From the NCBI GenBank assembly GCA_002327525.1, contig DCWG01000093.1:29376-41110 (forward strand): a DNA stretch of 11,735 bases, given 5' to 3'. Source of the stretch: Gammaproteobacteria bacterium UBA2168 (GTDB taxonomy: Bacteria > Pseudomonadota > Gammaproteobacteria > Pseudomonadales > Azotimanducaceae). Positions 6,624-11,735 of this stretch are shown here, piece by piece. Under the pieces are notes generated by a model that made no database searches, was not told the origin of the DNA, and saw only the letters and a program-made list of their open reading frames with translations. Numbering within the stretch: the first letter of the stretch is position 1; each line of letters starts with the position of its first letter. Both the position numbers and the translations under genes were made by a program.

Positions 6624-6902
6624 GTGAAACTAGGACTGCTTTTTGGCTATTCGGGTCGCAAGCTCAGTATTCCCATCGAACAGGTCAAGTTTGCCGAGGA
6701 TCTCGGCTTTGATTCGATCTGGACCTCGGAAGCCTACGGGTCCGACGCCATCACGCCCGCAGCCTGGATACTGGCGCAGACCGATAGGGTAAAGGTGGGC
6801 ACCGCCATCATGTAGATGCCGGCTCGCACCCCCGCTATGAACGCCTTGACGGCCGTGAGCCTCGCCGAGTTGTCCGGCGGCCGCTTCATCGTGGGTCTGG
6901 GG
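6624..6902 (+). pseudogene. 5' fragment of a luciferase-like (LLM) flavin/F420-dependent oxidoreductase
   Basis: The frame from the GTG at 6624 reads as the start of the bacterial-luciferase-like monooxygenase family: KLGLLFGYSG, then EQVKFAEDLGFDSIWTSEAYGSDA, and DRVKVGTAIM. An amber TAG at 6813-6815 interrupts it where relatives have a residue between TAIM and MPARTP. The same frame then continues with [11 protein letters not shown] and the family hallmark [11 protein letters not shown]. Family resemblance stops at about 6902 and the frame ends at a TAA at 6918-6920. Only about 93 of some 330 expected residues remain. The gene is therefore dead twice over: by a nonsense codon and by loss of the 3' two thirds. 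Confidence 0.85.
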
Positions 6903-6982
6903 GTCCCCACGTTGAGATAAAGGCAGTCTTCGTCGCGATTCGAGGCGGCCCGTGCGTTGAAGGCAAAGGCGAGGGGTCTCAT
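6899..6982 (-). pseudogene. fragment of a type-B carboxylesterase
   Basis: On the minus strand, 6899-6934 encodes [12 protein letters not shown], which matches the type-B carboxylesterase signature ([11 protein letters not shown] in intact members) except for Gly in place of the usual Trp, a one-base TGG to GGG change. About 15 further upstream residues are in frame but not diagnostic. The reading frame then runs into unrelated sequence on both sides: the luciferase-like fragment at the 3' end and the Nramp-like fragment at the 5' end. The remnant is short, so the call rests on the signature alone. Confidence 0.6.
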
Positions 6983-6989
6983 ACCCTCC

Positions 6990-7229
6990 ATGACGGGTTG
7001 CCACCCAGCGGCCAATCTCGAGATTGATCCGGAGCTGCACGAAAACCCCGAGTGCCGCCGCCCACACCATGGTGATGCCGAACTTGGCGGTGACCCAGGG
7101 CTAGAGAATCATCTCGCCGGAGCCGATGGCGAGGCCGATCATGACGGTTCCCGGCCCGGTGAGTTGCCAGAAACTTCTTTCCCGGTTGGGCAGATCCGCC
7201 TCGTCGAGCGGAGTGATTGGTATCGGCAC
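6990..7229 (-). pseudogene. 5' fragment of an Nramp-like divalent-metal transporter
   Basis: A GTG at 7227-7229, preceded by a run of six G, opens a minus-strand frame reading PLDEADLPNR, then WQLTGPGTVMIGLAIGSGEM, IL-stop-PWVTAKFG and LRINLEIGRW. The GPG...AIGSGE and NLEIGR blocks are those of the first transmembrane helices of Nramp-related Mn/Fe transporters. The amber TAG at 7101-7103 stands where a Trp is likely (a TGG to TAG change). Resemblance ends near 6990, where the frame gives way to the carboxylesterase remnant in another frame. About 80 of more than 400 expected residues remain, so the transporter cannot be made. Confidence 0.75.
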
Positions 7230-7310
7230 GCATTCCCCCCGTGTGTGGATTTCGGCCGGTTGGTCGCTGGTCGCGCAGACATGATACAAACTTCGTGCTT
7301 ACGAGACCGA

Positions 7311-7351
7311 TTCAAACGTTTGTTTAAATATCTATGCCAGCATGTTTAAAT
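7311..7351. promoter_or_regulatory. candidate TetR-family operator region
   Basis: Directly before the TetR gene lie a perfect 10-bp palindrome, CAAACGTTTG (7313-7322), and two copies of TGTTTAAAT (7321-7329 and 7343-7351). The copies start exactly 22 bases apart, about two helical turns, and the first overlaps the palindrome. TATCTA at 7329-7334 may be a -10 box inside the same region. The layout suits a TetR dimer, or two, blocking its own promoter. Binding is inferred, not shown. Confidence 0.5.
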
Positions 7352-7352
7352 C

Positions 7353-8009
7353 ATGACCATGTCTCAATCCAGGACTCAAAAAGCCCTGTTGATGACCGCG
7401 ATTGAGCTGTTTGGTCAGCGCGGTTACGATGGTGTTTCAACCCGCATGCTCGCTGATAGCGCCGGGGTAAACGTTGCGGCCATCAAATACTACTTCGGGA
7501 GCAAGGACGAGCTCTACCTGGGGGCGATCGATTACATTGTTGCCACCATCACGCCCAGGCTGAATCTGGTGACCGAGCTTGCCGGCGAGACTCGCAACAT
7601 AGCGGGTGATGATCCGCACCGGCAGGCGGCCATGCTCGCACGGGTGATCGACGCGATTCTCACGACCTTTCTTGGCAAGCCGGAGATCAGGGCGTTCATG
7701 CCCCTTGTGTTGCGTGAACTGACCGTGCCAGGCCCCCACTTCAATCGCCTGTATGAGGCCGTCTTCAGAAAGGTGCACACCCTGCTGACCGAACTGGTGG
7801 GTTGGGTGCTTGGGCGAGATCCCCACGAACCTAGCACGGTAGTGCGTACGCACGCCGTGGTGGGGCAGATGGTGATATTCCATGTCGGCCGCACGATTCT
7901 GCAACGGCGCCTGGAGGTAGATGACTATAGTGAGGAAGAACTGCGGGCGATACACGAGGAAACCACCGAGTCTGTGTTGTTGAGTCTGGGGTTGCCTCAT
8001 GTACGCTGA
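7353..8009 (+). CDS. TetR-family transcriptional regulator, CecR/YbiH-like
   Basis: A 218-residue repressor with an N-terminal DNA-binding domain (about 8-55). The helix-turn-helix covers STRMLADSAGVNVAAIKYYFGSK (29-51), with the family's Y-Y-F-x-S-K recognition segment. The C-terminal ligand and dimer domain (about 80-215) has FMPLVLREL, PGPHFNRLYE and GQMVIFHVGR stretches resembling the C-terminal domain of E. coli CecR (YbiH), which controls the ybhGFSR exporter genes. Here the same exporter genes follow directly, and the next gene starts inside the last codons (11-base overlap). Self-repression through the palindromes just upstream is inferred. The inducer is unknown. The start is the ATG at 7353, and an ATG two codons later is equally possible because no clear ribosome binding site is seen. 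Confidence 0.9.
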   Translation: MTMSQSRTQKALLMTAIELFGQRGYDGVSTRMLADSAGVNVAAIKYYFGSKDELYLGAIDYIVATITPRLNLVTELAGETRNIAGDDPHRQAAMLARVIDAILTTFLGKPEIRAFMPLVLRELTVPGPHFNRLYEAVFRKVHTLLTELVGWVLGRDPHEPSTVVRTHAVVGQMVIFHVGRTILQRRLEVDDYSEEELRAIHEETTESVLLSLGLPHVR

Positions 8010-8994
8010 GCGGGAAAGCGGCTGGATGGCCGCATATGTCGTCGCGGGCTGCGTATGGCTGTTGTTGCTGGCTGGTTGTGAATCCGAACCCGGTGAAATG
8101 GTCGCGCTCGGTACCCTGGAACGGGACAGGGTCGACCTGGTTGCCGATAGCAATGAACCCATCGTGGCGATGCTCGCAGTTGAAGGACTGGAGGTAAGCG
8201 AGGGTGATGTATTGTTCCGGCAGGACGACCGCCGCGCCCGTGCCCGGCTGGCAGGTGCGCGGGCGGAAGAAGACGCCGCACGCGCGGTGCTGGCGCAGGC
8301 GGAGGAAGGGCCTCGCCTGCAGGAGATAGAACAGGGCAGGGCTCGTCTGGAGGCTGCCAGTAGTGCGGCGAATACGGCGAAGCACGAACTAGAGCGCCAG
8401 ATTTCTCTGGTGGAGCTACAGTATGCTTCACAGAATCTGGTTGACATTCTGCAGGGCCGATACGATGAAGCCCTAGCGCACGAGGCCGGCGCGAGTGCTG
8501 CGCTCGATGAATTGTTGGAAGGGACGAGAAGCGAGGCTATCGATCAGGCGCGCAGTCGGTTTGCTGCCGCTCGGGCAGTGCTCGAAGACGTTGAGCTGGC
8601 ATATGAGCGCGCCACAGTCACCGCACCCATCGCCGGTCGCGTCGATGCGGTGCCTTTCGAAGTGGGGGAGCGTCCGCCTGCCGGGGCGAGTGTCGTGGTG
8701 TTGCTGGCCGCCCACCCTGTTTATGCGCGCGTGCACATCCCCCACTCCCTGAGGGTCCATCTGAGCACAGACTCTCGAGCGGAAGTCGTCATCGATGGCT
8801 ATGCGCAAGCATTCGCGGGACGACTTCGCTGGGTTTCGGCCGATGCCGCCTTCACGCCCTACTACGCGCTGTCTCGGCACGACCGTGGCCGGCTGAGCTA
8901 TGTGGCGGAAGTCGATCTCACTGATTCTGATGCTGTGGGCCTGCCGATAGGTGTTCCGGTTGAAGTGCGCTTTCCGGAGATTCAATCGGAGTAA
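7999..8994 (+). CDS. lipoprotein membrane-fusion protein (HlyD/YbhG-like) of an ABC exporter
   Basis: A 331-residue periplasmic adaptor. A hydrophobic leader ends in a textbook lipobox, LLAGC with Cys27, so it is probably a lipoprotein, unlike E. coli YbhG as far as I recall. Two halves of a lipoyl-like domain (about 45-77 and 205-236, with VTAPIAGRVDAVPFEVGE) flank a long alpha-helical coiled-coil hairpin (about 78-204) rich in Ala, Glu and Arg. A beta-barrel part follows (about 237-326). Such adaptors join an inner-membrane transporter to an outer-membrane channel. No TolC-like gene lies in the window. The ATG at 7999 overlaps the TetR gene by 11 bases. The ATG at 8026 would also keep the lipobox. 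Confidence 0.9.
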   Translation: MYAERESGWMAAYVVAGCVWLLLLAGCESEPGEMVALGTLERDRVDLVADSNEPIVAMLAVEGLEVSEGDVLFRQDDRRARARLAGARAEEDAARAVLAQAEEGPRLQEIEQGRARLEAASSAANTAKHELERQISLVELQYASQNLVDILQGRYDEALAHEAGASAALDELLEGTRSEAIDQARSRFAAARAVLEDVELAYERATVTAPIAGRVDAVPFEVGERPPAGASVVVLLAAHPVYARVHIPHSLRVHLSTDSRAEVVIDGYAQAFAGRLRWVSADAAFTPYYALSRHDRGRLSYVAEVDLTDSDAVGLPIGVPVEVRFPEIQSE

Positions 8995-9010
8995 CCTGGA
9001 GTTGCCTGTC

Positions 9011-9946
9011 ATGTCGGGTGATGTCGTTATCGAAACTCAGGAACTGACCAAGACGTTTGGCGAACTGGTAGCGGTGGACAACGTCAGCATGACGGTACCC
9101 AGGGGCCGCATCTATGGTTTTCTGGGACCGAATGGCAGTGGCAAATCCACCACGATTCGCATGCTGTGCGGTTTGCTGGTACCCACTGCCGGTGAGGTTT
9201 CGGTACTCGGTGTCGATGTGCGCGAGGATCCCGAAGCCTTGCGCAGGCGCATAGGTTATATGACGCAGCGCTTCTCTCACTATGAGGATCTCACGGTCGG
9301 CGAAAACCTGCAGTTCATGGCCGAGATCTATGGCATACCGAGGTCCGCCCGGAGGACTGCCGTCGAACGCCAGATAGAGCGCTTTGGCCTGGGAGAGGGG
9401 AGAGATCAACTCACTGGCACGATGAGTGGGGGACAGCGCCAGCGGCTCGCGCTCGCCGCAGTGACACAGCACGAGCCGGATTTGTTGTTCCTCGACGAAC
9501 CCACCAGTGCGGTGGATCCCGAGAGCAGACGAGAATTCTGGGAGTTTCTCTTCGATCTGGTTGATCACGGCACCACGGTGCTGGTGACGACCCATTTCAT
9601 GGATGAGGCGGAAAGGTGCCACGCGCTTGCGATTCTCGATCGAGGCGTGCTGGTCGCGGACGGCGCGCCCAAGCAGCTGATGGCGGACATGCTCGCATCG
9701 GTGGTCGAGGTTGAAGGAGAGAATCTGCGCCAGGTGAGGGAGGTGCTGATCGTCAACGAAGCAGTGATAGACGTCGCTCAGCTCGGTTCTCGGCTGCACG
9801 TGTTGGTGGATCCGCGAGAAGAGCGTTCGGCAGACTTCGTTGCCGAGGCGATCGATGCGAACGGTTTATCCGCCGAGTCGAAACTGATCAGCCCGAGTCT
9901 CGAGGACGTTTTCGTGATGGCGACACTGGGACGAGTTGGCAAGTGA
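9011..9946 (+). CDS. ABC transporter ATP-binding protein (YbhF/CcmA-like)
   Basis: A 311-residue cytoplasmic ATPase with all ABC motifs: Walker A GPNGSGKS (39-46), Q-loop Gln86, signature MSGGQ (138-142), Walker B LLFLDE (158-163), D-loop region SAVD (166-169) and H-loop His195. The C-terminal 90 residues (about 222-311) form the extension seen in drug and polysaccharide ABC-2 exporters, ending with the typical SLEDVFV. E. coli YbhF has two such ATPase units fused, whereas this protein has one and must dimerise. The ATG at 9011 has TGGAG nine bases upstream and lies 16 bases after the adaptor gene, so the in-frame extension beginning at 8951 is rejected. The next gene overlaps its stop by four bases. 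Confidence 0.95.
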   Translation: MSGDVVIETQELTKTFGELVAVDNVSMTVPRGRIYGFLGPNGSGKSTTIRMLCGLLVPTAGEVSVLGVDVREDPEALRRRIGYMTQRFSHYEDLTVGENLQFMAEIYGIPRSARRTAVERQIERFGLGEGRDQLTGTMSGGQRQRLALAAVTQHEPDLLFLDEPTSAVDPESRREFWEFLFDLVDHGTTVLVTTHFMDEAERCHALAILDRGVLVADGAPKQLMADMLASVVEVEGENLRQVREVLIVNEAVIDVAQLGSRLHVLVDPREERSADFVAEAIDANGLSAESKLISPSLEDVFVMATLGRVGK

Positions 9947-11055
9947 AGCAGCGATGGTTCATGCAGTTCTCGATCACCCGGGTGCTGGCGATCACGCGTA
10001 AGGAGTTTAATCACCTGCGTCGGGATCATCTGACCGGGGGCATGGTGGTCGGCATACCGATCGTGATGACGCTGCTCTTCGGATATGCCATCAACAACGA
10101 TGTGCGCAACCTGGAAGCCGCAACCGTGGATGAAGCGGATACTCGTGCATCACGGGCCTTGCTCGCCGATGCGGGTGCGACACAGGTAGTGAGAATTGTG
10201 GGCAGTGCGGGTAGCCCAATGGAACTACAGCGGCGCATCGCGGCAGGTGAGATATCGGTTGGTATTGTCGTGCCCGCAGATTTCGAAGAACGGCTGGCGA
10301 AGGGCAAGAGGCCTCTGGGGCAGCTGCTCATAGACGACAGTGATCCCGTCATACTGAGCGCGGCGCGCGCACTAGCGCTGCTACCGGCAACCACATCTGA
10401 CCAACGTACTCCAAGCGCAACCTTCGAAGTGCGCGCGTTGTACAACCCGGAGCGTCGGTCGGCGTTGTTCATCGTGCCTGGCTTGTGCGGCGTAATTCTG
10501 ACCCTGACGATGGTGCTTTTTACGTCGATCGCCATCGTACGTGAGCGCGAGCGGGGCAATCTCGAACTCCTAATCACCACGCCGGTGCTATCACTCGAGC
10601 TGATGATCGGCAAAATCGTGCCCTACACCTTCATCGGTTATGTCCAGGTATCGCTGATACTGATGCTCGGTTACTACTTGTTCGATATGCCGATTCGGGG
10701 CTCGCTGGCCGAACTCTACACCGGCGTTGGTATCTTTGTTGTAAGCGTTCTGACGCTAGGGCTGTTCATATCTACCGCCGCCAATACGCAGTTTCAGGCT
10801 TTTCAGATGACCTTTATGTCCTTCCTGCCGCAGTTGTTGCTGTCCGGCTTCATGTTCCCATTCGAGGGCATGCCGAAAGCGGCACAGTGGTTGGCCGAGG
10901 TTTTTCCACTGACTCACTTTCTGCGCATCGTTCGGGGAATCGTGCTCCGCGATGCAGAGCTCTCCATGCTGACACCCGACATCTGGCCTCTGGCAGCGTT
11001 CTTCATCGTGGGCATGACGGTTGCGACCTTCCGTTTTCGCAAGCGGCTTGAGTAG
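9943..11055 (+). CDS. ABC-2 type permease (YbhS/YbhR-like)
   Basis: A 370-residue inner-membrane subunit. One helix near the N-terminus (about 31-50, with the family's LLFGYAIN) is followed by a large periplasmic domain (51-172). Five helices come next, at about 174-197, 222-245, 258-280, 285-306 and 346-363. The cytoplasmic RERERGNLELLITTPV segment (200-215) is the conserved ABC-2 coupling region, and PLTHFLRIVRGI (322-333) is also typical. The GTG start overlaps the ATPase stop (GTGA), indicating coupling, and an ATG six codons later is an alternative. E. coli has two permeases (YbhS and YbhR), but only one follows here, so a homodimer is inferred. Substrates of this family include drugs and lipophilic compounds, and none can be assigned. 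Confidence 0.94.
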   Translation: MKQRWFMQFSITRVLAITRKEFNHLRRDHLTGGMVVGIPIVMTLLFGYAINNDVRNLEAATVDEADTRASRALLADAGATQVVRIVGSAGSPMELQRRIAAGEISVGIVVPADFEERLAKGKRPLGQLLIDDSDPVILSAARALALLPATTSDQRTPSATFEVRALYNPERRSALFIVPGLCGVILTLTMVLFTSIAIVRERERGNLELLITTPVLSLELMIGKIVPYTFIGYVQVSLILMLGYYLFDMPIRGSLAELYTGVGIFVVSVLTLGLFISTAANTQFQAFQMTFMSFLPQLLLSGFMFPFEGMPKAAQWLAEVFPLTHFLRIVRGIVLRDAELSMLTPDIWPLAAFFIVGMTVATFRFRKRLE

Positions 11056-11257
11056 GGACGAGGGATTGGCAAGCCTGCTCGCTGACAAGACGTTCAATAC
11101 GATCCGTTTGCGCGACAGTATGATGGCGTCGCGAAGTATGCGGAAGACGTCAGGAGGTTGATTAGGGCCGCGCTGAATGCGCATTGGTTGTATTGGTGAT
11201 GGTACGGGCGCGCGTCACGGTGTATTTTCGTTCCAGGTCAACTGCGGTGTCTCACTT
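11056..11257. other. intergenic region without a gene
   Basis: These 202 bases between the permease and the crotonase gene hold no credible coding frame. The one structure seen is a 6-bp inverted repeat, CGCGAC (11111-11116) with GTCGCG (11128-11133) across 11 bases. It has no T run and could be a weak operator or an accident. No convincing promoter was found for the next gene, and no strong ribosome binding site precedes its ATG. Confidence 0.5.
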
Positions 11258-11735
11258 ATGTCCAGATACGAAACTATTATTTACGCGGTAGAAGGTAGTC
11301 GCGCCACCATCACGTTTAATCGGCCCGACAACCTCAACGGCATCACCAACACCATGATGAGAGAACTTTACGAGTGCGTTGGTGAAGTGGCGTTCGACAA
11401 TGACGTGCGGGTCGTCGTTCTCACGGGAGCTGGCAAGGGGTTTTGTCCGGGCGCGGATCTCAAGGCGTACAGTAGCGGTGAAAAACAGGAACCCAACCGC
11501 AAGGAGTATTTCAACATCACTGCGATGTTGCACGAGATGCCGAAAGTGACGGTTGCTGCCATCAACGGGGCCTGCGCCGGAGCTGGATTCGGATGGGCTT
11601 GTGCCTGTGATCTGCGCTATGCGAAGGCGAGTGCTACGTTCAACACGGCGTTCATGGGTGTTGCCATCTCGGGGGACATGGCCGGCCCGTGGCTGCTGCC
11701 GAGAATTCTCGGTGCCACCAAGGCGCATGAGCTTT
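11258..11735 (+). CDS. crotonase-superfamily (enoyl-CoA hydratase/isomerase) protein, cut by the window edge
   Basis: The first 159 residues of a CoA-ester enzyme, about 60 percent of the usual 260. It starts with MSRYETIIYAVEG and reads ATITFNRPDNLNGIT, then the oxyanion-hole segment FCPGADLKAY (about 63-72) and the second one, NGACAGAGFGWACACDLRYA (about 104-123). Aligned with rat enoyl-CoA hydratase, the two catalytic glutamates (Glu144 and Glu164) are replaced by Gly and Phe. An Asp is present in VAISGDMAGPWLLPRILG, at the place where isomerases such as PaaG use an Asp. An isomerase or another crotonase reaction is therefore more likely than plain hydration. This frame is open to the right edge. 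Confidence 0.92.
   Translation, partial: MSRYETIIYAVEGSRATITFNRPDNLNGITNTMMRELYECVGEVAFDNDVRVVVLTGAGKGFCPGADLKAYSSGEKQEPNRKEYFNITAMLHEMPKVTVAAINGACAGAGFGWACACDLRYAKASATFNTAFMGVAISGDMAGPWLLPRILGATKAHEL

Noticed and set aside
6624..7229. A mobile element as the cause of the fragmented region
   Set aside because: No transposase fragment, terminal inverted repeats or target-site duplication could be seen around the junctions.
7437..9799. Minus-strand open frames of about 290-340 codons opposite the TetR, adaptor and ATPase genes
   Set aside because: They have low-complexity or featureless translations and oppose genes with clear motifs, so they are frame shadows.
11252..11728. A 158-codon minus-strand frame at the right end
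   Set aside because: It lies opposite the crotonase gene, whose plus-strand frame carries both oxyanion-hole segments.

Overview
The window reads as chromosomal DNA of a GC-rich Gram-negative bacterium, most likely a gammaproteobacterium. It encodes an outer-membrane TonB-dependent receptor, a bifunctional class A penicillin-binding protein of the PBP1b type with a UB2H-like segment, two lipoproteins, a periplasm-facing DsbA-like protein and an ABC exporter resembling YbhG/YbhF/YbhS. The lineage is inferred from gene content only. No tRNA, rRNA, CRISPR array or insertion sequence was seen.

Layout, left to right. (1) 1-154 holds an 8-bp tandem repeat at the edge and a weak terminator, but no gene I can support. 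(2) 155-3042, minus strand, is a two-gene cell-wall unit: PBP1b (mrcB), then a small TPR lipoprotein whose TTG start lies inside the end of mrcB. The arrangement recalls the PBP1b activator LpoP. (3) 3043-3376 is a regulatory region holding a 14-bp palindrome and a clear TPP (thiamine pyrophosphate) riboswitch. A perfect 9-bp hairpin downstream buries the Shine-Dalgarno sequence of the next gene. (4) 3377-5470 is a TonB-dependent receptor, probably for thiamine or a related compound. (5) 5483-6560 carries two divergent thiol-redox genes: a membrane-anchored DsbA-like protein (minus) and a short glutaredoxin-like protein (plus). (6) 6624-7229 is a gene graveyard made of three unrelated fragments: a luciferase-like monooxygenase start with an amber codon, a snippet of a type-B carboxylesterase, and an Nramp-like transporter start with another amber codon. 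(7) 7353-11055 is a compact operon of a CecR/YbiH-like TetR regulator, a lipoprotein membrane-fusion protein, an ABC ATPase and one ABC-2 permease, with operator-like palindromes in front. (8) From 11258 to the right edge is the first part of a crotonase-superfamily gene that lacks both classical hydratase glutamates.

How the parts work together. The best-supported regulatory story is thiamine-controlled translation of the receptor: with TPP bound, the hairpin should hide the ribosome binding site and uptake should be turned down. The exporter operon looks self-regulated, because its TetR gene comes first and the genes overlap or nearly touch. The PBP1b-lipoprotein pair suggests co-expressed peptidoglycan polymerisation and activation from the outer membrane. 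The fragments between the redox genes and the exporter mark a site of past rearrangement and decay.
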